This document shows, one piece after another, positions 25,485-34,723 of a stretch of 64,000 nt of DNA. The translations under genes were made by a program, and so were the position numbers. The notes beneath the pieces were generated by a model that searched no databases, was not told where the DNA came from, and saw only the letters and a list, made by a program, of their open reading frames with translations. Source of the DNA: DASUHT01 sp038230835 (GTDB taxonomy: Bacteria; Actinomycetota; Thermoleophilia; Gaiellales; JAICJC01); NCBI GenBank assembly GCA_038230835.1, contig JBBRMM010000013.1, forward strand, positions 31,420 through 95,419, in the 5' to 3' direction. Numbering within the stretch: position 1 is the stretch's first letter; every line of letters begins with the position of its first letter.

Positions 25485-27403
25485 GCGTCCAACTCGTCGA
25501 GCGTCTCGTGCTCGAGCAGTGCGTTGGCCAGCGCGTCCAGCTTGTCGCGGTTCGCGGCCAGCGTCTCCAGCGCCTTTGCGTGGCACTCGTCCAGGATCCT
25601 CCGCACCTCTCCGTCGAGCAGCTCGCGGGTGCGCTCCGAGACCCCGTCCGTACCGCCGGGGAACAGCCGCGGCTCGTCACCCGGCCCCGGCAGCAGCGAG
25701 GCCAGCCCGAGCTGGTCGGACATCCCCCACCGGCCGACCATCTGACGGGCGATGCGGGTGGCCTGTTCGAGGTCGGACTCCGCCCCGGTGGTCAGGTCGC
25801 CGTACACGATCTCCTCGGCGGCGCGCCCGCCCAGCATGCCCACCAGCCGCCCCCGCAGGTAGTCGGCGCTGTAGCCGTAGCGGTCGGACTCGGGGCTCTG
25901 GAAGGTGACGCCGAGCGCCCGCCCGCGCGGGATGATCGAGATCTTGCGCACCGGATCGGCCCCTGGCTCGAGCATGCCCAGCAGGGCGTGGCCGGACTCG
26001 TGGTAGGCGGTCCGCTCGCGGTCGGCTGGGGAGATCACGATCCGCCGTTCGACTCCCAGCACGATCTTCTCCAGCGAGTCGGTGAAGTCGGCCGTGCCGA
26101 CGGTGTCGTGCCCGCGCCGCGCGGCCGTGAGCGCCGCCTCGTTGACGAGGTTGGCGAGGTCGGCGCCGACCATGCCCGGCGTGCTGGACGCGATCGCCCC
26201 CAGGTCGACCACCGGATCCAGCGGTACACCGCGGGTGTGCACCTCGAGGATCTTCTGCCGGCCGGCCTGGTCGGGCGGGTTCACCACCACCCTTCGGTCG
26301 AAGCGCCCAGGCCGCAGCAGCGCCTGATCGAGCACCTCGGGGCGGTTGGTGGAGGCCACCACGATCACGCCCTCCGACCCGGTGAAGCCATCCATCTCGG
26401 TCAGTATCTGGTTCAGGGTCTGCTCTCGCTCGTCGTGACCGCCGACCCCCATCGCTCCGCCGCGCGACCGGCCGATCGCATCCAACTCGTCGATGAAGAT
26501 GATCGCCGGGGCGGCGGCCTTGGCCTGCGCGAACAGGTCGCGTACGCGGCTCGCACCCACGCCCACGATCATCTCGACGAACTCCGAGGCCGACATCGAG
26601 AAGAACGGCACGCCGGCCTCGCCGGCGACCGCCCGCGCGAGCAGCGTCTTGCCCGTGCCGGGAGGGCCGGACAGGAGCACGCCCTTCGGCACCCGAGCGC
26701 CGAGCCGGGTGTACTTCTGCGGCTGGCGCAGGAAGTCCACCACCTCGATCAGTTCCTCCTCGGCCTCGTCGATGCCGGCCACGTCGGCGAACGTGACCCG
26801 CCGCTCACCCGCGTCGTACCGGCGCGCACGCGACCGGCCGAACGCCGACAGCGCACCGCCGGCGGCGGCGCCGCGACGGGCGATCATGACGAACAGCCCG
26901 ACCAGCAGCAGCGTCGGGCCAAACCCGAGCAGCAACTGCTCCCAAAACGGCGGCGACGTGTCCGTGGCATGGGCGTTGATGTCCACCCGGTGCGCCTTCA
27001 GAAGGTTGGTCAGCTGCGCGTTGGGGACGAAGATCGGCAGCTCGGTCTGGAACCGGGTCGCCGGCTTACCGGCGGTCCCGGGCGGAGGAGGTGTGGGCTT
27101 GCGGAACTCACCCTGGACGGTCAGCCCGGTGGTGTTGATCCCGCTCACGTTCCCATGCTGGACCTGGTTGATGAAGTACGAGTAGGACACGGTCAGGCGC
27201 CCCGGAGGGCTCGACACCCGCGAGAAACCGACGTAGTTGACCACCAGTGCGATCATCACCAGCACCCAGAAGACCGGGCCGAACGGCAGCCGCGATCGCC
27301 GCGGCTCCGCTTTCGGGGGCGGTGCGCCCTCCACCCTCCAGGCCGGGGGCTGAGGCCGGCCGCTGTTCGGCCGCGGACTGATTCGAGGCTTGGGGTCGGC
27401 CAT
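25427..27403 (-). CDS. ftsH: ATP-dependent zinc metalloprotease FtsH
   Basis: 658 residues. A proline-rich cytoplasmic N-terminus precedes TM1 (about 42-60), an extracytoplasmic loop and TM2 (about 156-175). The AAA domain has Walker A GPPGTGKT (246-253), Walker B IIFIDE (301-306) and the second region of homology RPGRFDR (364-370). The protease has HESGH (468-472) and Asp544 as the third zinc ligand. Function: degradation of membrane and some cytosolic proteins as a hexamer. The ATG at 27401-27403 avoids the extension that overlaps the divergent coxS gene. The N-terminal tail is longer and more proline-rich than in E. coli FtsH. Confidence 0.96.
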   Translation of the reverse strand: MADPKPRISPRPNSGRPQPPAWRVEGAPPPKAEPRRSRLPFGPVFWVLVMIALVVNYVGFSRVSSPPGRLTVSYSYFINQVQHGNVSGINTTGLTVQGEFRKPTPPPPGTAGKPATRFQTELPIFVPNAQLTNLLKAHRVDINAHATDTSPPFWEQLLLGFGPTLLLVGLFVMIARRGAAAGGALSAFGRSRARRYDAGERRVTFADVAGIDEAEEELIEVVDFLRQPQKYTRLGARVPKGVLLSGPPGTGKTLLARAVAGEAGVPFFSMSASEFVEMIVGVGASRVRDLFAQAKAAAPAIIFIDELDAIGRSRGGAMGVGGHDEREQTLNQILTEMDGFTGSEGVIVVASTNRPEVLDQALLRPGRFDRRVVVNPPDQAGRQKILEVHTRGVPLDPVVDLGAIASSTPGMVGADLANLVNEAALTAARRGHDTVGTADFTDSLEKIVLGVERRIVISPADRERTAYHESGHALLGMLEPGADPVRKISIIPRGRALGVTFQSPESDRYGYSADYLRGRLVGMLGGRAAEEIVYGDLTTGAESDLEQATRIARQMVGRWGMSDQLGLASLLPGPGDEPRLFPGGTDGVSERTRELLDGEVRRILDECHAKALETLAANRDKLDALANALLEHETLDELDAYRVAGIAREPAASAVPEG

Positions 27404-27511
27404 CTCGCACCGCACTCTACCGGGGCGGCGCGCGCCCCTTGTATTTCCTGTCGCAAAGGTATAGGACCATGTATCGAAAACCAGGCTTGTCCCCCAGAAG
27501 AAGGAGCGTCG

Positions 27512-27982
27512 GTGAAGAGGGCCGTGACCATCACTGTGAACGGGACGCCGCGTACGACCGGGGTCGAGCCGCGCGTGCTGCTCGTCCACTTCCTCCGCGA
27601 GCACCTCAACCTGACCGGCACCCACGTCGGCTGCGACACCTCCAACTGCGGCGCATGCACCGTGTGGCTGGACGGTGAGGCGGTCAAGTCGTGCACCATC
27701 CTCGCGGTGCAGGCCGACGGCGGCGACGTGACCACCATCGAGGGCATCGCCGAGCACGGCTCGATGCACCCCATGCAGCGCGCGTTCCACGAGCAGCACG
27801 GCCTGCAATGCGGGTACTGCACGCCCGGCATGGTGATGACCGCGATCAAGCTGCTGGAGGCAAACCCGCACCCGACCGACGACGAGATCCGGCTCGGCCT
27901 GGAGGGCAACCTGTGCCGCTGCACCGGCTACCACAACATCGTCGCCGCAGTGCGCAGCGCGTCGGAAGGAGTGGCGGTCTGA
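27512..27982 (+). CDS. Molybdenum hydroxylase small subunit, 2x[2Fe-2S] (coxS-like)
   Basis: 156 residues. The plant-type ferredoxin cluster ligands are GCDTSNCGACTVWLDG with a further C in VKSC. The C-terminal helical domain has QCGYCTPGMVM and GNLCRCTGY for the second cluster. These carry electrons from the Mo site to FAD. The GTG start is fixed by AAGGAG 6 bp upstream. The gene order S-L-M with 1-4 bp overlaps gives a stoichiometric complex. Confidence 0.93.
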   Translation: MKRAVTITVNGTPRTTGVEPRVLLVHFLREHLNLTGTHVGCDTSNCGACTVWLDGEAVKSCTILAVQADGGDVTTIEGIAEHGSMHPMQRAFHEQHGLQCGYCTPGMVMTAIKLLEANPHPTDDEIRLGLEGNLCRCTGYHNIVAAVRSASEGVAV

Positions 27983-30324
27983 TGGCCATCGCAACCGACA
28001 CCCGCAAAGGCATCGGCACCTCGACGCTGCGCAAGGAGGACGCCCGCTTCCTGACCGGCCAGGGCCGCTACATCGACGACATCAAGCTGCCCGGGATGCT
28101 GCACATGGCGATCGTCCGCAGCCCCCACGCGCACGCGCAGGTCACCTCCATCGACGGCGCCGCGGCGCGGGCGCTGCCCGGTGTGACCGCTGTTCTGACC
28201 GCCGCCGACCTCGAGTTCGCCGCGGGCGTGCCGTGCGCGTCCAACCCCACGGGCCAGGTGCGCCAGCCGGAGCGCCCCCACCTCGCGCGAGACCGTGTCC
28301 GCCATCTGGGCGAGCCGGTCGCGGTGGTGATCGCGTCCGACCGCTACCTGGCCCGCGACGCCGCCGACGCGGTGGTGGTCGAGTACCGCCCGCTGCCGCC
28401 GGTGGTCGGGGTCGACGCCGCCATGGCGCCGGATGCGCCGCGCGTGCACGACCAGTACCCCGACAACACCTGTGTGGTGCTCAAGCACGCCACCGACGGA
28501 GTCGACGCGGCATTCGCCAAGGCGGACGTCGTGATCCAGCAGGTGATCCACAACCAGCGGTTGATCCCGTGCGCGATCGAGCCTCGCGGGGTGGTGGCGC
28601 AGTGGCTGCCCTCCAGTGACGACCTGACGCTGCACACGTCCACCCAGGTGCCGCACTTCGTGCGCACGTTCCTGGCCATCTGCTGCGGTGTCTCGGAGGC
28701 CAAGGTGCGGGTGATCGCGCCGGACGTCGGCGGCGGATTCGGCTCCAAGCTCAACTGCTATGCCGAGGAGTTCATCGCCGCCGCCGTCTCACGCCACGTG
28801 GGTCTGCCGATCAAGTGGATCGAGGAGCGCTCCGAGGCGATGACCGCGACCATCCACGGTCGCGCGCAGGACGCCCACGTCGAACTGGCGGCGACCCGCG
28901 ACGGCAAGGTCATCGGTATGCGAGTCAACTACGTCCAGGACGTGGGCTCGTACCTGCAGCTGCTGACACCATCGATCGCTCATCTGACGCTGTTCATGGC
29001 CACCGGTCCGTACGACATACCGGAGGCCGACATCACGGTCACCGAGGTCTTCACCAACACCACGCCCACCGACGCCTACCGCGGCGCCGGGCGGCCGGAG
29101 GCGACGCACGCGATCGAGCGGATGATGGACATCCTGGCCAAGGAGGTCGGCGTCAACCGGGTGGACGTGCGCAGGCGCAACTTCAAGCAGGACACGTCGC
29201 CGACGGCGACCGGGCTCTCGTACGACTCGGTGGGTTACGAGAAGACTCTCGACAGGCTGCTCGAGCTGTCCGACGACAAGGCGACATTCGAGCGTCGCAG
29301 AGCCGAGGCGAGGGAGCGCGGCAGGCTGCTGGGCCGCGGCATCTCGACATACGTCGAGGTGTGCGGGCTCGCCCCCTCAGCCGTCACCCACGCGATCGGG
29401 ATCACGGCCGGCGGCTGGGAGAGCTCAACCGTACGTGTGCATCCGACCGGCAAGGTGACCGTGATCACCGGCACATCACCCCACGGTCAGGGCCACGCGA
29501 CCTCGTGGTCGCAGATCATCGAGACCGAGCTGGGGATCGCCTTCGACGACGTCGAGGTGATCCACGGCGACACGGCCTTCGCGCCCTACGGCCTGGGCAC
29601 CTACGGCAGCCGCAGCCTCGCGGTCGGCGGCACCGCGCTGTTCCGGGCGGCCGGCAAGGTGCGCGAGAAGGCCAGGGCGGTGGCCGCCCATATGCTCGAG
29701 GCGTCGCCGGACGACCTCGAGTTCGACAACGGCACGTTCCGGGTCAAGGGCAGCCCGGACAAGTCGCTGTCGATGGGCGAGATCGCCTTCCGGGCCTGGC
29801 AGGGGTTCGACCTGCCGGAGGGCCTCGACCCCGGACTCGACGAGACGATCTTCCACGACCCGCCCAACTTCACGTTCCCGTTCGGCGCCCACGGCGCGGA
29901 GGTGGAGGTGGACGTGGACACCGGCAAGGTGGCGATCACCCGCTACATCGCCGTCGACGACTGCGGAAACGTCGTCAACCCGATGATCGTGGACGGGCAG
30001 GTGCACGGCGGCGTCGTCCAGTCGATGGGACAGGCGCTGTTCGAGGGTGCCGTGTACAGCGACGAGGGGCAGCTTCTGACCTCCAGCCTGGTCGACTACA
30101 TGGTGCCGTCCGCCGCTGAGGTGCCCGACATCGAGACGCATCGCACGGTCACGCCGTCACCCTCCAACCCGATGGGGGTCAAGGGCATCGGCGAAGCCGG
30201 GACGATCGCCGCCACCGCAGCCCTGGTGGGAGCGGTGTGCGACGCCGTCGGCGCCCGCGACCTCGACATGCCGATGCTGCCCGAGACGGTCTGGCGAGCG
30301 ATCAGGGAAGGAGGTGCCTCGTGA
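27982..30324 (+). CDS. Molybdenum hydroxylase large subunit (form II CoxL-like/xanthine dehydrogenase family)
   Basis: 780 residues. Mo-cofactor segments include DVGGGFGSKLNCYAEE, SPHGQGHATSWSQI and the late KGIGEAGTIAATAAL with Glu738 as the likely base. The active-site loop reads AYRGAGR (365-371), the form II signature, not the AYRCSFR loop of true aerobic CO dehydrogenase. It is therefore a CODH-like or other aldehyde/N-heterocycle hydroxylase of unknown substrate. ATG 27982 shares one base with the coxS stop. No maturation genes (coxD-G, xdhC) are adjacent. Confidence 0.92.
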   Translation: MAIATDTRKGIGTSTLRKEDARFLTGQGRYIDDIKLPGMLHMAIVRSPHAHAQVTSIDGAAARALPGVTAVLTAADLEFAAGVPCASNPTGQVRQPERPHLARDRVRHLGEPVAVVIASDRYLARDAADAVVVEYRPLPPVVGVDAAMAPDAPRVHDQYPDNTCVVLKHATDGVDAAFAKADVVIQQVIHNQRLIPCAIEPRGVVAQWLPSSDDLTLHTSTQVPHFVRTFLAICCGVSEAKVRVIAPDVGGGFGSKLNCYAEEFIAAAVSRHVGLPIKWIEERSEAMTATIHGRAQDAHVELAATRDGKVIGMRVNYVQDVGSYLQLLTPSIAHLTLFMATGPYDIPEADITVTEVFTNTTPTDAYRGAGRPEATHAIERMMDILAKEVGVNRVDVRRRNFKQDTSPTATGLSYDSVGYEKTLDRLLELSDDKATFERRRAEARERGRLLGRGISTYVEVCGLAPSAVTHAIGITAGGWESSTVRVHPTGKVTVITGTSPHGQGHATSWSQIIETELGIAFDDVEVIHGDTAFAPYGLGTYGSRSLAVGGTALFRAAGKVREKARAVAAHMLEASPDDLEFDNGTFRVKGSPDKSLSMGEIAFRAWQGFDLPEGLDPGLDETIFHDPPNFTFPFGAHGAEVEVDVDTGKVAITRYIAVDDCGNVVNPMIVDGQVHGGVVQSMGQALFEGAVYSDEGQLLTSSLVDYMVPSAAEVPDIETHRTVTPSPSNPMGVKGIGEAGTIAATAALVGAVCDAVGARDLDMPMLPETVWRAIREGGAS

Positions 30325-31142
30325 TCCCCACCGAATTCGCCTACGAGCGGCCGCGCACCGTCGCCGAGGCGGTGGCGCTGCTCGAAGAGCATGGAGACGG
30401 CGCCCAGGTGCTGGCCGGCGGCCACTCGCTGGTACCCATGATGAAGCTGCGGCTGGCCGCGCCCGACATGGTGGTGGACATCGGTTCCATTTCCAGCCTG
30501 CGCGGTATCCGCTCGACCGATCGGGAGCTCGCGATCGGCGCGCTCACCCGGCACGCCGATGTCGCCTCGAGCGACCTCGTCCGCCAGGCCTGCCCGGTGC
30601 TGGCCGCGGCGGCGGCCGGCATCGGCGACATGCAGGTGCGCGCACGGGGCACCATCGGCGGCGCACTCGCGCACGCCGACCCGCACGGCGACCTGCCGGC
30701 GGTGCTGCTCGCCCTGGGCGGAGAGGTGACGGCCGACGGCCCTGGCGGCAGCCGCACGATCGCGGCCGACGACCTGTTCGTGGACTATCTGACCACGGCC
30801 CTCTCGGCGGACGAGATCCTGACCGAGGTGCGGGTGCCGAAGGCGGCGCACGCGTCGTACGTCAAGTTCAACCGCCGTGCCCAGGACTGGGCTGTGGTCG
30901 GCGTGGCCGCCGTGATCAGTGGATCGAGCGTGCGGATCGCCATCACCGGCGTGGGATCCACACCCATGCGCGCCCCCGCCGCCGAGGCGGCGTTCAACGG
31001 CTCGAACTCGGCCGAGGCCGCAAAGCTCGCCCCTCAGGGGCTCAACCCTCCGTCCGACAATGCGGCCTCCGGGGAGTACCGGCTGCACCTCGTCGAGGTG
31101 CTCACCCGGCGCGCTCTCGAGGAGGCCGCGGGCGGGCGGTAG
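30321..31142 (+). CDS. Molybdenum hydroxylase medium subunit, FAD-binding (coxM-like)
   Basis: 273 residues. FAD-contact motifs are VLAGGHSLVPMMKLRLA and GTIGGALAHADPHGDLPAVL. A CO_deh_flav_C-like domain follows (FVKFNRRAQDW region). It accepts electrons from the iron-sulfur subunit and reduces the terminal acceptor. GTG 30321 overlaps the coxL stop (GTGA), and AAGGAGG stands a few bases upstream. It is the last gene of the coxSLM-like operon. Confidence 0.93.
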   Translation: MIPTEFAYERPRTVAEAVALLEEHGDGAQVLAGGHSLVPMMKLRLAAPDMVVDIGSISSLRGIRSTDRELAIGALTRHADVASSDLVRQACPVLAAAAAGIGDMQVRARGTIGGALAHADPHGDLPAVLLALGGEVTADGPGGSRTIAADDLFVDYLTTALSADEILTEVRVPKAAHASYVKFNRRAQDWAVVGVAAVISGSSVRIAITGVGSTPMRAPAAEAAFNGSNSAEAAKLAPQGLNPPSDNAASGEYRLHLVEVLTRRALEEAAGGR

Positions 31143-31377
31143 TCGCAGACACCGGGGCGGGAGGCGTGCGACTCGGTCGACGAGTCGGCGTCACCCGCCG
31201 CGGCGGCGAGCCTCGATGGTTGATCGATGTCTCCGTGGTGGGCCGAACGACGCTGAGCGCGCGCTCGATGCCTCGTCGGTCCGCAACCCGCGGCCCCTGT
31301 CCTCGCGCGCCTCGGCGACGTCCCGCGTGGCGCTACGGGTGCGGGCCACCCGATTGGGGTAGGCCCCTCCCCCATTT

Positions 31378-31407
31378 GCGGTAAAGCCGGCGCACCCATC
31401 GGCCGAT
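31378..31407. promoter_or_regulatory. Conserved motif pair upstream of the CTERM protein gene
   Basis: TAAAGCCGG (31382-31390) is followed by ACCCATCG running into the perfect palindrome ATCGGCCGAT (31398-31407). The same two words, TAAAGCCGG and ACCCATCG with an ATCG..CGAT dyad, occur on the reverse strand at 60630-60664, upstream of another exported-protein gene. This is a possible shared regulator site. The rest of the 31143-31418 interval shows no gene. Confidence 0.4.
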
Positions 31408-31418
31408 ACCGAACCGTC

Positions 31419-32723
31419 TTGAGTCTCGTACGGGTGATAGTTTTTCGGCGCCACCGGACCATCCGGCGCGTTGTCGTGGGCTGCACACCGCTGCTGACGG
31501 GGCTGCTGCTGGCGCAACCTGCACAGGCCGCGGCCTCGCTGACCGTGACCCCGATCACCTGGAATGTCGTCGGACTGGACAGCAACAGCCCCAACACGGG
31601 GCCGAACCAGTTTCCGGTCGGCGTGCGCGTCTGCAACACCGGCGGCTCGAGTGCGACCAACACGTCCACCAGCTTCGTGTGGGACACCGCCAACGCCAAC
31701 GTTGCGATCGCCGAGTCTCCCACCCGGTCGCTGGGCACCCTGGCGGCAGGAGCCTGCCACGACGTCTACTACACGGCCGTGATCACGCAGACGAATACTG
31801 CATTCGACACGACCCGTCGTTACCACGTCTCCGCCGGTGCCGACTCGGTGGCGACCGTCAGCACGCCCACTCCGCGTGAGCTGTACGTGGAGAGGCTGGT
31901 GTCGCAGAACCGCAACTCCTTCATCAGCATGACCGGCCCGACCAGTGTCCGGGTTGGCAGCACGGTCAGCTACACGGTCACCACCAACACCGCCACCAAC
32001 GGCTACGAGCAACTGGTGTCGGCCACGCTGTTTCCGCCCAGCATGTTCGACACGGTGTCCATCAGTTCCACCTACCCCGTTCCCAGCGGGGCCACCAACG
32101 ACAAGCTTTATGCCGATGCCTGTGGCTGGGACGCCGTGCCGACCAGCGGCACCTACAAGAGCTGCATCGGCCCGGCCAACTTCACCGGTGGCAAGGCCGG
32201 CGGCAATCCGATCACGACCGTCTACACGGTCAAGGTGATCGGCGCCGGCACCACCACGGTGGGCACCATCATCTACGACTTCTCGGGATCGAGCTACCAC
32301 TACAACTCCGACTACAGCACCTCCATCACCTCGTTGACGGCCACCGCCGATACGCCTCCGGTGGCCGTCAACGACAGCGCCTCGACCACGCCCGGAACGC
32401 CGGTGGCCGTATCGGTGCTCACCAACGACACCGACGCCGATGGCGACACGCTGTCGGTTACCGGCTCGACGACTCCGGCCAACGGCAGCGTCAGCTGCAC
32501 CGCGTCCACGTGCACCTACACCCCGGCCAACGGTTTCAGCGGTAGCGACAGCTTCAGCTACACGATCTCGGACGGCTACGGGGGCACGGCCACAGCCACC
32601 GTCAACGTCACGGTCAGCACCTCGGTGCCGGCCTTCGGCATCGACTCACCGCTGCCGGTGGCGGCGACGGTGTTCGGCCTGGGGCTGCTGGTTGCGATCC
32701 GTCAACGGCGGATGGCAGCATGA
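31419..32723 (+). CDS. Exported surface protein with cadherin-like repeat and CTERM-like sorting tail
   Basis: 434 residues if the TTG at 31419 is used; GTG 31434 is an alternative. The signal peptide contains an RRHRTIRR n-region and ends near AQPAQAA. The mature part is Thr/Ser/Asn-rich and beta-sheet-like. Residues about 312-400 form a Big/cadherin-like module (VNDSASTTPGTPVAVSVLTN, NDTDADGDTLSV, GFSGSDSFSYTISDGYGG). The tail is a short PAFGIDSPLP segment, a hydrophobic helix (VAATVFGLGLLVAI) and RQRR. This tripartite form is that of exosortase substrates, and an exosortase-like gene lies two genes downstream in the same operon. It is likely cleaved and anchored or released at the surface. 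Confidence 0.82.
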   Translation: MSLVRVIVFRRHRTIRRVVVGCTPLLTGLLLAQPAQAAASLTVTPITWNVVGLDSNSPNTGPNQFPVGVRVCNTGGSSATNTSTSFVWDTANANVAIAESPTRSLGTLAAGACHDVYYTAVITQTNTAFDTTRRYHVSAGADSVATVSTPTPRELYVERLVSQNRNSFISMTGPTSVRVGSTVSYTVTTNTATNGYEQLVSATLFPPSMFDTVSISSTYPVPSGATNDKLYADACGWDAVPTSGTYKSCIGPANFTGGKAGGNPITTVYTVKVIGAGTTTVGTIIYDFSGSSYHYNSDYSTSITSLTATADTPPVAVNDSASTTPGTPVAVSVLTNDTDADGDTLSVTGSTTPANGSVSCTASTCTYTPANGFSGSDSFSYTISDGYGGTATATVNVTVSTSVPAFGIDSPLPVAATVFGLGLLVAIRQRRMAA

Positions 32724-34021
32724 CCAGCGTCGGCACCCTGTTCAACGCGGTGATGGCGCTGGCGCTGCTGCTGCTCGCGTGGGGCTTCGCCCAGTTCGTG
32801 GTCCTGTATCGCTGGGGGCTGGCCGAGCTCGAGCAGGCGCGCCGGCATCCGCAGATCCCGCGTGGCAGCTACCGGCTGGTGGTGCTGATCCCCTGCCTGA
32901 ACGAGCGCGCCGTGATCGCCGACACGGTGGCCGAGCTGGTGGCGCTCGCGCCCGCGGCGACGGTGCTCGTTATCGACGATGCCAGCGACGACGACACCGG
33001 CGCGGTGGCGGCCGCGGCCGGCGCGCGGGTGACGCGGCGTGAGCTACCCGATGCCAGGCTGGGCAAGGGCGCGGCGCTGAACCATGGATACCGCGAGCTG
33101 CGGCACGATCCGGCAGCGGATGCCAACCATACGATCGTGTGCGTGATGGATGCCGACGGACGGCTTGCGCCGCACACCGTGCCGGCCGTGCTCGCCCGGT
33201 TCGACAACTCGCGAGTGGGTGGCGTGCAGCTGCCGGTGCGGATCCGAAACCGCCGCTGCTTCCTGGCGCGAATGCAGGACCTCGAGTTCTGGGGCATGTC
33301 GGCGATCGCCCAGATGGCCCGCATCCGCACCCGCTCCGTGTCGCTGGGCGGAAACGGCCAGTTCACGCGACTGTCGGCGTTGCGCTCGGTCGGCTCGACG
33401 CCTTGGTCGAACGCGCTCACCGAGGACCTCGACCTCGGCGTCGAGCTGACCCTGCGTGGCTGGGAGCTGGACTGCGCCGCAAACACATGGGTGTCCCAGC
33501 AGGGCGTGGAGAAGGTGCGGGCGCTGCTTCGCCAGCGCACCCGCTGGTATCAGGGGCACATGATCTGCGCGCGCAAGGCGATGGCGCTGTGGCGCTCACC
33601 GCTGGTGCCGCGGCACACCGCGCTTGAGACCACGCTGTACCTGATCACGCCGTGCTTCGTGATGCTGCCGTGGTCGATCGCGTTCACGCTTGGCCTCGGC
33701 TACTTCACCTACCAGGTGGTGCATCACGCGGTGATCCCGTTCGACGGCGTGGGCGTGCAGGCCGTGTTCTACGCCAGCTTCTGGTACCTGCTGACGTTCC
33801 TTCCGCCCGTCATCCTGGGACTGCTCTACGCCCAGCGAAGCGAGCACGAGCACCGCTTGGCCGCGATCGGCAAGGGCCATGCCCACGTGTTCTACGCCTA
33901 CCTGAACATGGCGGCGGGCTGGAGAGCGCTGGCGCGGATCGCTCTTGGCCGGCACGGCTGGGCCAAGACAGCCCGGGTAACGGAGCCGGACACGGGTGCC
34001 TCGCTGCGGAGGGCGGCGTGA
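32720..34021 (+). CDS. Processive family 2 glycosyltransferase (membrane)
   Basis: 433 residues. One N-terminal transmembrane helix is followed by a cytoplasmic GT-A domain with VVLIPCLNE, IDDASDDDT, the DxD-type CVMDADGRL, TEDLDLGVEL and the QRTRWYQGH (QxxRW) motif of processive synthases. Three or four C-terminal helices form the likely polymer channel. ATG 32720 overlaps the upstream stop (ATGA). A synthase of this type between a CTERM protein and an exosortase suggests it makes a surface glycan that carries, or is attached to, the sorted protein. That link is inference. Confidence 0.9.
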   Translation: MTSVGTLFNAVMALALLLLAWGFAQFVVLYRWGLAELEQARRHPQIPRGSYRLVVLIPCLNERAVIADTVAELVALAPAATVLVIDDASDDDTGAVAAAAGARVTRRELPDARLGKGAALNHGYRELRHDPAADANHTIVCVMDADGRLAPHTVPAVLARFDNSRVGGVQLPVRIRNRRCFLARMQDLEFWGMSAIAQMARIRTRSVSLGGNGQFTRLSALRSVGSTPWSNALTEDLDLGVELTLRGWELDCAANTWVSQQGVEKVRALLRQRTRWYQGHMICARKAMALWRSPLVPRHTALETTLYLITPCFVMLPWSIAFTLGLGYFTYQVVHHAVIPFDGVGVQAVFYASFWYLLTFLPPVILGLLYAQRSEHEHRLAAIGKGHAHVFYAYLNMAAGWRALARIALGRHGWAKTARVTEPDTGASLRRAA

Positions 34022-34701
34022 TCCGCCGGCTCGCCACCGACTCGATCTCGGCGCGGGCGGTGGCGACGATCGTACTGCTGCTGACCGGCTATGAGCTGCT
34101 GCATCAGAGGTTCGCCACGTTCGACGCTGCGCTCGCGGGGCACGCGCTCGACCTACTCGGTTTCCAGGTGTCCTCACCGCGACCGGGCGACCTGACGGTG
34201 CATTCCGGGCCGTCGTTCAACCTCTACGCGGTGGTGACCGGGTCGTGTTCCAGCGCGGCGGGCGTGCTGGGACTGGTCTCGGTGTCGATCGTGCTGCTGC
34301 CGGGCCACCCCTGGCGGCGGCTCGTCGGCGGCCTGATCGCCGCGGCGCTGTTCATGGCCTTCAACATCGCGCGAATCTGCTCGATCGTGCTGGTGGGGTG
34401 GTGGCTCGCAACCACCGACCGCGGCACCGTGTTCACCACACTGGCGACGCTGGCGGCGGTGGCGCTGGTGGTGGCGGTGATCGCTCGCGGGCGACTGTTC
34501 CTGCGGATCGGCGCGCTGCTCGCCGGCGGTCTTTGCGCCGTGCTCGCCTACGACGTGCAGCTGGGCTACGACTACCTCGACGGCATGGCCAGCTACCACG
34601 CCCTCGCTGGGCCGATCCTCACCTTCAGCACGCTCGCATTCGGGATCCTGATCATCTGGCGCGCGCTGGTCGGCGGCGAACTTCCGGCAGTCCAGGCGTG
34701 A
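34018..34701 (+). CDS. Exosortase/archaeosortase-family protein
   Basis: 227 residues with about 6-7 transmembrane helices. The expected catalytic pattern is present and in order: Cys77 (VVTGSCSSAAG), Arg119 (AFNIARICS) and His194 (SYHALAGPI). Exosortases are membrane transpeptidase-like cysteine proteases that process C-terminal tripartite tails; this protein is short, close to single-domain archaeosortase-like forms. GTG 34018 overlaps the glycosyltransferase stop (GTGA). It closes the three-gene cassette and probably acts on the product of 31419-32723. No other exosortase or CTERM gene is visible in the window. Confidence 0.82.
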   Translation: MIRRLATDSISARAVATIVLLLTGYELLHQRFATFDAALAGHALDLLGFQVSSPRPGDLTVHSGPSFNLYAVVTGSCSSAAGVLGLVSVSIVLLPGHPWRRLVGGLIAAALFMAFNIARICSIVLVGWWLATTDRGTVFTTLATLAAVALVVAVIARGRLFLRIGALLAGGLCAVLAYDVQLGYDYLDGMASYHALAGPILTFSTLAFGILIIWRALVGGELPAVQA

Positions 34702-34723
34702 TCTGCGACCGGGCGGGGGAGGG

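Noticed and set aside
27439..27465. TTGTAT/TATAGG promoter for coxSLM
   Set aside because: The spacer is only 15 bp and the match is weak. The gene has a clear Shine-Dalgarno sequence, so a leadered promoter exists, but I cannot place it.
31321..31418. c-di-GMP-type riboswitch before the CTERM protein gene
   Set aside because: TAAAGCC resembles part of the GEMM-I consensus, but the tetraloop receptor, GAAA loop and closing stems are not recognisable. A covariance-model search would decide.
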